DNA from: Rariloculus sp965263005 | GTDB taxonomy: Bacteria; Pseudomonadota; Gammaproteobacteria; Steroidobacterales; Rariloculaceae | Direction: 5' to 3' | Length of the DNA: 64,000 bases | NCBI RefSeq assembly: GCF_965263005.1 | Contig: NZ_OZ253579.1 | Span: 372,001-436,000 of the forward strand | Shown: positions 51,401 through 61,103 of the stretch, in pieces | Numbering within the stretch: the first letter of the stretch is position 1 | How the letters are laid out: each line of letters opens with the position of its first letter | Notes under the pieces: generated by a model | Seen by the model: only the letters and a program-made list of their open reading frames with translations | Database searches by the model: none | Told to the model about the DNA's origin: nothing | Position numbers and translations under genes: made by a program

Positions 51401-51817
51401 TTACCTTCGCCTGCCCTTGAGTTTCTGGGCCGCGTGGTAGCGGGCCTCGGCCTCGACGAGTTCGGCCTGCGCCTGCGCGATATCGATCTCGTCACGCCGG
51501 CCGGCGAGCATCTCGCGTGCTCGCTCGCGAGCCTCCAATGCGGCCGCTTCGTCGAGATCGTCGCCGCGCACGGCGCTGTCGGCTAGCACCGTAACCAGAT
51601 GGGGCTGCACCTCGAGCACGCCGCCCGTAACGAAGAAAAACATCTCTTCGCCGTCGGTCGTCTCGACGCGCACTTCGCCGGGCTTGAGCTCGGTCAGCAG
51701 CGGCGCGTGCCGCGGCGCGATGCCGAGCTCACCCAGTTTGCCGGGCGCAAACACCCAATCGGCCTCGCCCGAGTAAATGTCGCCCTCGGCGCTGACGATG
51801 TCGACGTGTATGGGCAT
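51401..51817 (-). CDS. atpC: ATP synthase epsilon subunit
   Basis: A 138-residue F1 central-stalk subunit. The N-terminal beta-sandwich begins HVDIVSAEGDIYSGEADWV, with GELGIAPRHAPLLTELKPG. A C-terminal helical hairpin with Ala-rich repeats (AQAELVEAEARYHAA) follows. It couples rotation and can inhibit ATP hydrolysis. Last gene of the atp operon, 69 bp after atpD. Confidence 0.96.
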   Translation of the reverse strand: MPIHVDIVSAEGDIYSGEADWVFAPGKLGELGIAPRHAPLLTELKPGEVRVETTDGEEMFFFVTGGVLEVQPHLVTVLADSAVRGDDLDEAAALEARERAREMLAGRRDEIDIAQAQAELVEAEARYHAAQKLKGRRR

Positions 51818-51886
51818 CGCTTGGCTATCCCCTGAGTTGTCCGGTGACTGTGCCCTGACTGTCCTTCAGCACCCTGCGGCCGGCGG

Positions 51887-53266
51887 CTACTGCAGCCGCT
51901 TCGCCTGCTCCTCGGCTTCCTCGATCGGCCCGACCATGTAAAAAGCCTGCTCGGGCAGGTGATCGAACTCGCCGTCGACGATTGCCCGGAAGCTCTTGAT
52001 CGTTTCCTTGAGCGGCACGTACTTGCCTGGCGTGCCCGTGAACGTTTCGGCGACGGAGAAGGGCTGCGAGAGAAAGCGCTCGATCTTGCGCGCGCGCTGG
52101 ACGGCCAGCTTGTCGTCTTCGGACAGCTCGTCCATGCCGAGAATCGCGATGATGTCCTGCAGCTCCTTGTAGCGCTGCAGCACGGCCTGCGCGGCCCGGG
52201 CCGTTTCGTAATGCTCCTGGCCGACGACGTTCGGATCAAGCAGACGGCTGGTCGAGTCAAGCGGGTCGACGGCCGGATAAATGCCGAGCTCCGAGATGCG
52301 GCGCGACAGCACGAGCGTCGCGTCGAGGTGGGCGAACGTCGTCGCGGGGGACGGGTCGGTCAGATCGTCGGCCGGCACGTAGATCGCCTGGAACGACGTG
52401 ATCGAGCCGGTCCTGGTCGACGTGATGCGCTCCTGCAGCACGCCCATCTCCTCGGCCAGCGTCGGCTGATAGCCAACAGCCGAAGGCATCCGGCCGAGCA
52501 GCGCCGAGACCTCGGTGCCCGCGAGCGTGTATCGATAGATATTGTCGATGAAGAGCAGAACGTCGCGGCCTTCGTCGCGGAAGAATTCCGAAACCGTCAG
52601 GCCCGTAAGGCCGACGCGCAAGCGGTTCCCAGGCGGCTCGTTCATCTGGCCGTAGACGAGCGCGACCTTGTCGATAACACCAGCGTCGGTCATTTCGTGG
52701 TAGAAGTCGTTGCCTTCGCGCGTCCGCTCGCCGACGCCCGCGAATACCGAATAGCCGCCGTGTGCCTTGGCGATGTTGTTGATGAGCTCCATGAGCGTCA
52801 CGGTCTTGCCGACGCCCGCGCCGCCGAAGAGTCCGATCTTGCCGCCCTTGGCGATCGGCATGATCAGATCGATGACCTTGATGCCTGTTTCGAGCAGCTC
52901 CGTGCTCGTCGCCTGCTCCTCGTAAGAAGGCGCGGAGCGGTGGATCGACCAGCTCTCCTCGGCCTCGATCGGACCTGCACGGTCGATCGGCCTGCCGAGC
53001 ACATCCATGATGCGGCCCAGGGTCTTCTCGCCGACCGGCACCGAGATCGGCCCGCCCGTGTTCGCGACGGAGAGTCCGCGGCGCAGGCCCTCGCTGGCGC
53101 CCATCGCGATCGTCCTGACGACGCCGTCGCCGAGCTGCTGCTGCACCTCGAGCGTCAGCTCGCGATCGTCGAGCTTCAGCGCGTCGTAGACCTTCGGTAT
53201 CGCATGGCGCGGAAACTCAACGTCCACCACAGCCCCGATAACCTGAACAATTTTACCCGTGTCCAT
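51887..53266 (-). CDS. atpD: ATP synthase beta subunit
   Basis: A 459-residue catalytic F1 subunit. P-loop GLFGGAGVGKTV is near residue 150, the catalytic GERTREGNDFYHEM follows, and the signature PAVDPLDSTS comes later. Standard length for Gammaproteobacteria. It lies between atpG and atpC. The complementary strand has a long open frame caused by GC bias; it is not a gene. Confidence 0.98.
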   Translation of the reverse strand: MDTGKIVQVIGAVVDVEFPRHAIPKVYDALKLDDRELTLEVQQQLGDGVVRTIAMGASEGLRRGLSVANTGGPISVPVGEKTLGRIMDVLGRPIDRAGPIEAEESWSIHRSAPSYEEQATSTELLETGIKVIDLIMPIAKGGKIGLFGGAGVGKTVTLMELINNIAKAHGGYSVFAGVGERTREGNDFYHEMTDAGVIDKVALVYGQMNEPPGNRLRVGLTGLTVSEFFRDEGRDVLLFIDNIYRYTLAGTEVSALLGRMPSAVGYQPTLAEEMGVLQERITSTRTGSITSFQAIYVPADDLTDPSPATTFAHLDATLVLSRRISELGIYPAVDPLDSTSRLLDPNVVGQEHYETARAAQAVLQRYKELQDIIAILGMDELSEDDKLAVQRARKIERFLSQPFSVAETFTGTPGKYVPLKETIKSFRAIVDGEFDHLPEQAFYMVGPIEEAEEQAKRLQ

Positions 53267-53284
53267 CGATTCGTGATCCTTGAA

Positions 53285-54145
53285 TTAAACCGCTGCCGCA
53301 CCGCCGACGATCTCGGCAATCTCCTGAGTGATCGCCGCCTGGCGAGCCTTGTTGTAATCGAGCTGAAGCTGGTCGATGAATTTACCCGCGTTTTCCGTAG
53401 CGGCCTTCATTGCCACCATCTTGGCCGCCATCTCGCACGCCACGTTTTCGACAACGCCCCGATAAACCTGCGATTCGATATAGCGATCGAGCACGCCATC
53501 GACGAGCTCGGCCGCACTCGGCTCATAGATATAGTCCCAGTACGTCTGCAGCTCATCCCTGTCGACCGGCTCCACGGGCAGGAGCGTCGTGTTCGCAGGC
53601 GTCTGGCTCATCGTGTTGACGAAACGATTGTGTACGAAGAACAGCCGGTCGATCGTGCCTTCGCGGTATGCGTCCGTCATCGCCGCAATTGCGCCGACGA
53701 GATCGGCAACCTTCGGCACCTCGCCGAGGTGGCTCGTCGCGGCGACGATGTTCGTGTTCAAGCGCCGAAAGAACGCCGCGCTCTTCGCGCCCACGAGACA
53801 CAGATCCGCTTCTACGCCCTCATCCTGCCACCGCTTGAGGTCATTGAGGATTGTCCGGAACATGTTGACGTTGAGCGACCCGCACAGCCCCCGGTCCGTG
53901 CTGATGATGATGTAGCCGACGCGCTTCACGTCGCGCTTGTCGAGATACGGGTGCCGGTAGTCGGGATTGGCTTCCGACAGGTGCCCGATCACCGTGCGAA
54001 TACGCTCGGCGTAGGGGCGCGACGTCTCCATGCGCTGCTGGGTTCTGCGCAGCTTCGAAGCCGCCACCATCTGCATGGCTTTCGTGATCTTCTGCGTATT
54101 CTTGACGCTTGCGATCTTGGTGCGGATTTCCTTGCCGCTTGCCAT
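53285..54145 (-). CDS. atpG: ATP synthase gamma subunit
   Basis: A 286-residue rotor shaft. It starts with the conserved KEIRTKIASVKNTQKITKAM and ends in the helical ARQAAITQEIAEIVGGA. IISTDRGLCGSLN is the usual internal motif. Length matches E. coli (287). It is in operon order between atpA and atpD. Confidence 0.97.
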   Translation of the reverse strand: MASGKEIRTKIASVKNTQKITKAMQMVAASKLRRTQQRMETSRPYAERIRTVIGHLSEANPDYRHPYLDKRDVKRVGYIIISTDRGLCGSLNVNMFRTILNDLKRWQDEGVEADLCLVGAKSAAFFRRLNTNIVAATSHLGEVPKVADLVGAIAAMTDAYREGTIDRLFFVHNRFVNTMSQTPANTTLLPVEPVDRDELQTYWDYIYEPSAAELVDGVLDRYIESQVYRGVVENVACEMAAKMVAMKAATENAGKFIDQLQLDYNKARQAAITQEIAEIVGGAAAV

Positions 54146-54168
54146 GGTTCAGTCCTCCGGATCCAGTC

Positions 54169-55713
<1,545 letters not shown>

Positions 55714-55726
55714 GTCTCAATTCCTC

Positions 55727-56281
55727 TCAATCGACCAACGACTCGGCCAGCCGCTGCAAACGGCTTCTGAGCGACCCGTCGATGACCATGTCCTCGGCTC
55801 GAATGATTGCCCCGCCGAGCAGCGCGGGGTCGACTTCATACGCCAATTCGACGGATCGACCCAGCCTTTCCTGCAACGCCAGCCGGACTTTCGTACTCAG
55901 TTCGGCGCCGACTTCGTTTGCCGACACGAGCGTAACCTTGACCCTGTTCTCCGCCTGGCTTTTTAAGTCGTCGAACTGTGCGGAGATTTCAGGCAGCGCC
56001 GGCAACCGGCCGTATTCGGCCAGCAGCCGCAGGAAATTCCAGCCCTCCGCCGTTGCGAGCACGCCCGCGTCGTCGATGCGGCCGCAGACGGACTGCAGGA
56101 ACTCGGCGCGTTGCGCAGCCAGCAGCTCGGGCCGGGCGAGAAACTGCCTGACCTCGTCGTCGGCGACGATGCCGGCCGCGCGGCTCAACGCTGTCGACCA
56201 TTGCGCCAGCGAATCCGCGGCGTTCGCAAGGTCGAACAGCGCCCTGGCGTACGGCCGGGCTACGGTGCTGAAGTCAGCCAT
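55727..56281 (-). CDS. atpH: ATP synthase delta subunit
   Basis: A 184-residue peripheral-stalk subunit that links F1 to the b subunits. It has the N-terminal helical domain (ARPYARALFDLANAAD) and the C-terminal LGGAIIRAEDMVIDGSLRSRL typical of the delta/OSCP family. Length is usual (about 177 in E. coli). Confidence 0.95.
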   Translation of the reverse strand: MADFSTVARPYARALFDLANAADSLAQWSTALSRAAGIVADDEVRQFLARPELLAAQRAEFLQSVCGRIDDAGVLATAEGWNFLRLLAEYGRLPALPEISAQFDDLKSQAENRVKVTLVSANEVGAELSTKVRLALQERLGRSVELAYEVDPALLGGAIIRAEDMVIDGSLRSRLQRLAESLVD

Positions 56282-56305
56282 CGGATGCCTGTCCCGTCAT
56301 TGCCG

Positions 56306-56776
56306 CTAAAGCTCGGCGGCGAGTTGATCGAGCAGCTCGCCGTGGGCCGCGGCGTCGATCTCGCGCGCGAGCAGCTTCTCGGCCCCGGCTACCGCTATCG
56401 CGACGACCTCGGAGCGCAACTCGTCCCGGGCCCGGTTGATTTCCACTTCGATCTCCGAGCGCGCGCCTTCGAGCTGACGCGCCTTTTCGTACTCGCCCTC
56501 GGCTCTCGCATGCTCGACGATCTCGCTCGCTCGCGCGTTGGCCTGCTCGACAATCAGGCGTGCCTGATCCCGTGCCTCGGCGATGGTCCTCTCGCTCTCC
56601 CCCTGGGCTTGCACGAGGTCGCTACGGCCTCGCTCACCGGCCGCCAGGCCGTCCGCGATCTCTTTCTGGCGCGTCTCGATCGCCTCCATGATGAACGGCC
56701 ATATGTATTTCATGCAGAACCAGACAAAAACGATCATCGCGATCGTTTGCCCGAACAATGTGAGATTGAAATTCAC
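56306..56776 (-). CDS. atpF: ATP synthase b subunit
   Basis: A 156-residue peripheral stalk, the same length as E. coli b. One N-terminal membrane helix (FGQTIAMIVFVWFCMKYIWP) is followed by a long charged coiled coil. The GTG at 56776, with GGGAGGG 6 nt upstream, is chosen over an upstream ATG because it gives the standard NFNLTLFGQ start. Confidence 0.95.
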   Translation of the reverse strand: MNFNLTLFGQTIAMIVFVWFCMKYIWPFIMEAIETRQKEIADGLAAGERGRSDLVQAQGESERTIAEARDQARLIVEQANARASEIVEHARAEGEYEKARQLEGARSEIEVEINRARDELRSEVVAIAVAGAEKLLAREIDAAAHGELLDQLAAEL

Positions 56777-56807
56777 GCGCGCCCTCCCGTCAGCGATTCG
56801 CCGATGC

Positions 56808-57077
56808 TCAACCGCCGCCGGCGGCCTGCAACTGACCGACGAACGGATTGGCAAAAGCGAAGAACAGCGCGATACCGACGCCGATCATGCCAACGGCATC
56901 GAGCAGCGCAACGACGATGAACATCTGGGTGCGCAGCATCGGGGTGAGCTCCGGCTGACGCGCCGCGCCCTCGAGAAAGCGGCCGCCGAGCAGCCCCATG
57001 CCGATGCCGATGCCGACAGCGCCCATGCCTATGAGAATCGCAACCGAGATTGCCGTCATACCAATAACAATATCCAT
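56808..57077 (-). CDS. atpE: ATP synthase c subunit
   Basis: An 89-residue membrane ring subunit. Two hydrophobic helices are joined by the polar loop GAARQPEL. The ion-binding carboxylate is Asp in VALLDAVGMIGVG, and the first helix lacks the Na+ ligand pattern, so the ring is proton-driven. A GIGIGMG glycine repeat packs the inner helix. Confidence 0.97.
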   Translation of the reverse strand: MDIVIGMTAISVAILIGMGAVGIGIGMGLLGGRFLEGAARQPELTPMLRTQMFIVVALLDAVGMIGVGIALFFAFANPFVGQLQAAGGG

Positions 57078-57125
57078 CAGTATCTCCAGTCGAGAAAAGT
57101 CAGTTTTACGAGTCCTTGTGCCTCA

Positions 57126-57986
57126 TCAGTGCGCGTGATCGTGCGCCTGGCTGAGATAAACGATCGTCAACACCATGAATATGAACGCCTGCAGCGTGAT
57201 GACGAGGATGTGGAACACCGCCCAGCCGAAATGCAGCGGAAGCTGGTACACGCCGAGCAGCGCGATCAGGATAAAGATGAGCTCGCCCGCGTACATATTG
57301 CCGAACAGACGCAGCGACAACGACAAGGGCTTCGAGAGCAGCGAAACGCCCTCGAGGATGAAGTTGAACGCGATGAACAGCGGCGCGACCAACAGCCCGA
57401 GGCCCCTGGTCGGCGGCGGGAACGGGTGCATCGTGAGTTCTTTCGTGAACCCGCCGACGCCCTTGATCTTGATCGAGTAATAGATCACGAGGACAAAGAC
57501 AGACAGCGACATCGCGAAAGTGACGTTCGGATCGGTCGTCGGCACGACCTTCAGATACTCGACGCCGACGCTCGCGGCCACGAGCGGCAACCAGTCGACC
57601 GGGATCAGATCCATGAGGTTCATCAGGAATACCCAGATGAATATCGTAAGGCTCAGCGGCGCGATGAGCTTGTTGCGGCCCTGGAAGGCGTCTCTGACGG
57701 AGCCGTCGACGAACCCGACGATGAGCTCAATAGCGGTCTGCAGCTTACCGGGACGGCCGGTAGTCGCGGTCCTTGCAACCTTTCGAAACAGGTACAGGAA
57801 GCCGACACCAAGCAGGATCGCGACCAGCATCGAATCGACGTTGATCACGTTCATCGACCATAGACCAGCCTCGCAGTCATTCCAGACCCACTCGCCATCG
57901 ATCCTGCACACCTGCAGGTTCGTCAGATGATGGTTTACGTATTCGCCGGCGCTCTGAGCGCCCGCGCCGTGGGCTTCTTCTTCCAT
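57126..57986 (-). CDS. atpB: ATP synthase a subunit
   Basis: A 286-residue multi-pass membrane stator. The proton-channel helix LSLSLRLFGNMYAGELIF carries the essential Arg. WVFLMNLMDLIPVDW is the other family mark. The N-terminus has a longer periplasmic part with two cysteines (VCRIDGEWVWNDCEAG) that could form a disulfide. It lies 3 bp after atpI. Confidence 0.97.
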   Translation of the reverse strand: MEEEAHGAGAQSAGEYVNHHLTNLQVCRIDGEWVWNDCEAGLWSMNVINVDSMLVAILLGVGFLYLFRKVARTATTGRPGKLQTAIELIVGFVDGSVRDAFQGRNKLIAPLSLTIFIWVFLMNLMDLIPVDWLPLVAASVGVEYLKVVPTTDPNVTFAMSLSVFVLVIYYSIKIKGVGGFTKELTMHPFPPPTRGLGLLVAPLFIAFNFILEGVSLLSKPLSLSLRLFGNMYAGELIFILIALLGVYQLPLHFGWAVFHILVITLQAFIFMVLTIVYLSQAHDHAH

Positions 57987-57989
57987 CGT

Positions 57990-58406
57990 TCAGATCTCAG
58001 TCGGCGATGTTCCAGCCTCGCCACCTACCAACAGAGCGCCCAAGACCACGAGTTGCGCGGCAATGAATCCGCCGAAGACGGCCATGACCGACAGCGGCCT
58101 GACGAACGCGAAAACAGCGCCGAAAAGCAGCGCCGTCAACACCAGTTTGCCGAGTTCGCCGACCCATGCCGAGCGCAGAATCGCGCGCGCATCGTTGGCT
58201 GCGCTCAACAGCCTCGCGGCCAGAAACGCGTTCGGGATCACCGCAACCATCGCGCCGGCAGCGACGGAAGCAGCGGCAACCTCGCCCAGCCAGGGCCAAA
58301 CGAGTGCTGCCAAGCACAAACCAACGCCCGCCTGGGCGAGCAGTGTCAGCGGCATGACGCGCCTGTCGTCAGTCAGCACGGCGGCCCCTCGGGGGTACCC
58401 CGACAT
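57990..58406 (-). CDS. atpI: ATP synthase subunit I
   Basis: A 138-residue membrane protein with four hydrophobic segments (for example PLTLLAQAGVGLCLAALVW and VFGGFIAAQLVVLGALLVGG), in the atpI position before atpB. AtpI helps c-ring assembly. The ATG at 58406 is chosen because it follows the parB terminator; a start at 58355 is also possible. Sequence similarity is weak, as is usual in this family, so position carries much of the call. Confidence 0.8.
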   Translation of the reverse strand: MSGYPRGAAVLTDDRRVMPLTLLAQAGVGLCLAALVWPWLGEVAAASVAAGAMVAVIPNAFLAARLLSAANDARAILRSAWVGELGKLVLTALLFGAVFAFVRPLSVMAVFGGFIAAQLVVLGALLVGGEAGTSPTEI

Positions 58407-58420
58407 CCAAATGAGGCGGC

Positions 58421-58446
58421 AAAAAAAAACCACGACGGCATCGTGG
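58421..58446 (-). terminator. Rho-independent terminator after parB
   Basis: On the minus strand CCACGA, a 5-nt loop and TCGTGG form a perfect 6-bp stem (58430-58446), followed by nine T (58421-58429). It separates parB from atpI, so the atp operon should have its own promoter, probably within the short stretch left or inside the terminator flank. Confidence 0.85.
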
Positions 58447-58580
58447 CCCTGTTAGCCGACGCATTGTAAGCAGTCGCCTGTTGCTAAGCAATACGAACGC
58501 GAGCAGCCCGGTAGCAGCCCGTGGCAAGAGTCCCGCGTCGCACCGAGACCGGCGAGGCGCCCGGCCGGCAAGGCCGTCTG

Positions 58581-59459
58581 TCACTTGATATGCGCCAGAA
58601 TCCCTTCGAGCTCGTCGAGGCTGTGGTAGCGAATGACGACGCGGCCCCCTTTCGTGCCATGCTCGATCGAAACCGGGGCGCCGAGCGTCTCCCCGAGCTC
58701 GTCCTGCAGGCGGGTGACGTTAGGATCCTTGCGTCGCGAAGCGGCTTTGCCGGCGCCGCGCTCGCGCCTTTCCGCGAGCTTCTGTACGGCGCGCTCGGTC
58801 TGGCGCACACTCCAGCCCTCTCGCACGATGCGCCGCGCTATCTCGACCAGGCGCTCGGCAGGCGTCACGGGGAGCAGCGCACGCGCGTGCCCCATGTCGA
58901 GCTCGCGACGCTCAAGCAGCCGCGTGACAGCCTCCGGCAGATCGAGCAGCCGCAGCAGGTTGGAGACCGCGGCCCGGGAGCGGCCGATGGCTTCGGAGAC
59001 CCGCACATGGGTCATCCCGAAGTCCGTGACGAGCTGCTTCAGCGCACGAGCTTCCTCGATCGGGTTGAGGTTCTCGCGCTGAATGTTCTCGATAAGCGCG
59101 ACGGCGACAGCCGCCTCGTCCGGGATCTCCCTGACGAGCGCAGGCACAGTGTCGAGTCCCGCCATCTGAGCGGCCCGCCAGCGCCGCTCCCCGGCGACGA
59201 TCTCGTAGCGTGTCTCGCCGCTGCCGCCGGCGCCCACCGGGCGCACGACTATCGGTTGCACGATGCCCTGGGCGCGGATCGACTCGGCAAGCTCCGCCAG
59301 CGTTTCCTCACGCATGTCGACGCGCGGCTGATAGCGGCCACGCGCGATGAGATCGATGGGCATCTCCCGAAACTCGGCTCCGGACGCCGCCGGGCGCTGC
59401 CAGCTGCTAGTGCTCAGCAGCGTGTCGAGACCCCGGCCGAGACTCCTTCTTTTGGCCAT
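58581..59459 (-). CDS. parB: Chromosome partitioning protein ParB
   Basis: A 292-residue CTP-dependent DNA clamp. The N-terminal start KRRSLGRGLDTLL is typical. The CTP-binding GERRWRAAQ (about residue 95) is followed by ENIQRENLNPIEEA. The helix-turn-helix MTHVRVSEAIGRSRAAVSN reads parS, and a C-terminal dimerisation domain closes it. It is 15 bp after parA. Confidence 0.97.
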   Translation of the reverse strand: MAKRRSLGRGLDTLLSTSSWQRPAASGAEFREMPIDLIARGRYQPRVDMREETLAELAESIRAQGIVQPIVVRPVGAGGSGETRYEIVAGERRWRAAQMAGLDTVPALVREIPDEAAVAVALIENIQRENLNPIEEARALKQLVTDFGMTHVRVSEAIGRSRAAVSNLLRLLDLPEAVTRLLERRELDMGHARALLPVTPAERLVEIARRIVREGWSVRQTERAVQKLAERRERGAGKAASRRKDPNVTRLQDELGETLGAPVSIEHGTKGGRVVIRYHSLDELEGILAHIK

Positions 59460-59474
59460 CCGCCTTGCTCCCTA

Positions 59475-60269
59475 TCAGCCGCCCGCGCTGCGCTGCGCTT
59501 GCAAACCAGCGTCGCGCCGGTTGATTTCGCCCGCGAGCGCAAGATAGGCGAGTGCGCCGCGCGAGCGCTTGTCATGAAAAAGCACGGGGCGCCCGAAACT
59601 CGGTGCTTCGGCCAACCGGACGTTGCGCGGGATCACGGTGCGGTAGACACGGTCGCCGAAATAGCTCATGAGCTGCGAGGATACTTCGTTCGCGAGATTG
59701 TTCCTGGGATCGAACATTGTGCGCAATATGCCGTGGATGGCGAGCTTCGGGTTGGCACTGTCGCGAATTTGCCGAATCGTGTCCATCAGGGCGCTTAGCC
59801 CTTCCATCGCATAGTACTCACATTGCATCGGGATCAGCACCTGATCGGCGGCCGTCAGCGCGTTGACCGTCAGCATATTGATCGCCGGCGGACAATCGAT
59901 GAGCACGTAGTCGTAATCCTCGACAACACTTTGAAGCGCGTTGCGAAGATTGACCCCGCACCCCGGCCTGCGCAGCAAATTGACCTCGGCGGCGGTCAGG
60001 TCCTGGTTCGCGGGCAGGACAGCGTATCCGCCGGCGGCAGCCGGCTGTATGACTTCGGCGACGGGTTCGTCCTCGAGCAGGACGTCGCAGACGGTCCTTG
60101 CCAGGGCGGTTTTGTCAATTCCCGATCCCATCGTCGCGTTGCCTTGCGGATCCAGGTCCACAAGCAGCAGGCGGCGCCGCGTCGCCGCCAATGAAGCCGC
60201 CAGATTGACGCAGGTCGTCGTCTTGCCGACACCGCCTTTTTGATTGGCGATCGCGATTACCCTGGTCAT
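59475..60269 (-). CDS. parA: Chromosome partitioning ATPase ParA
   Basis: A 264-residue Walker-type ATPase. The deviant Walker A KGGVGKTTTCVNLAA is near residue 11, the Walker A' LLLVDLDPQGNAT follows, and DYVLIDCPPAINML is Walker B. It drives segregation of the ParB-parS origin complex. ATG overlaps the rsmG stop (ATGA). Confidence 0.97.
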   Translation of the reverse strand: MTRVIAIANQKGGVGKTTTCVNLAASLAATRRRLLLVDLDPQGNATMGSGIDKTALARTVCDVLLEDEPVAEVIQPAAAGGYAVLPANQDLTAAEVNLLRRPGCGVNLRNALQSVVEDYDYVLIDCPPAINMLTVNALTAADQVLIPMQCEYYAMEGLSALMDTIRQIRDSANPKLAIHGILRTMFDPRNNLANEVSSQLMSYFGDRVYRTVIPRNVRLAEAPSFGRPVLFHDKRSRGALAYLALAGEINRRDAGLQAQRSAGG

Positions 60270-60937
60270 TGAGGTTCCCCGGGCTCCGGACGCTCAAGAG
60301 CTACGATGACGCTTCGGATTCGCCCTTCCGCGCTCGGCGCGCTCGGCGCGACCGGCCGCAGCCCGAGGCCCGGCGCGAGCCCGCGCAGCTCTTGACCCAG
60401 GTGTGCCGCAGTCAGTACCAACAAAACGCCTCCGCAAGCCATCAGCGGCCGCGCGATTCGAATGAGCTCCTCCGGCGGGGCCACGGCTCGGGCGAGCACC
60501 GTATCAAAGGGGCGAGCGCTTGGTAAGTCCTCGACGCGGCAGTGCTCGACGCGGGCATTGTCGAGGCCGAGCATCGAGACGACGTGGCGCAGGAAGCGAA
60601 CGCGCTTAGCGCGGCTCTCGATCAGCGTGAACTCCCGCTCGGGCGCCGTGATCGCGAGCGGTATGCCGGGCAGGCCCGCGCCGGTGCCGACATCGGCGAC
60701 CCGGCCGCCACGCAGCAGCGGTCCGAGCGTCAAGCTCTCCACGACATGGCGCTGGACGAGCGCTTCGCGCGAGCGAATGCCGGTCAAATTGAATACGCGG
60801 TTCCACTGCGCGAGCAGTTCGAGATAGGCCGTCAATGTCGCGCACGGCGCGGGCGCGAGTTCGAAGCCCGCGGCCCGCAGCCGGCCGGCAACCGCGTCTT
60901 CGCTGATCGATGCTGTCCTCGTCGAGGCTTTCGTCAT
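60266..60937 (-). CDS. rsmG: 16S rRNA (guanine527-N7) methyltransferase
   Basis: A 223-residue SAM enzyme. WNRVFNLTGIRSREALVQRH and the motif I region VADVGTGAGLPGIPLAI are RsmG hallmarks. It methylates G527 of 16S rRNA. The ATG at 60937 gives the normal length; longer frames add unrelated residues. It is divergent from mnmG, whereas in most relatives rsmG follows mnmG on the same strand. Confidence 0.95.
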   Translation of the reverse strand: MTKASTRTASISEDAVAGRLRAAGFELAPAPCATLTAYLELLAQWNRVFNLTGIRSREALVQRHVVESLTLGPLLRGGRVADVGTGAGLPGIPLAITAPEREFTLIESRAKRVRFLRHVVSMLGLDNARVEHCRVEDLPSARPFDTVLARAVAPPEELIRIARPLMACGGVLLVLTAAHLGQELRGLAPGLGLRPVAPSAPSAEGRIRSVIVALERPEPGEPQ

Positions 60938-61103
60938 CGAGCGCAGTATACGTGTCGCCGCCCTCTTCGTGCTCGGCGAACCACGGCGCCCGGCCTGGCG
61001 GCCGGTTGTACTAATCGCTTCGCATTCCCAGCCTCCAGGCGGGCGCCTCGCCGGTCTCGGTGCCGCGCGGTTTTTTTGCCGCGGGCTGCTAGAATTCCGG
61101 CCC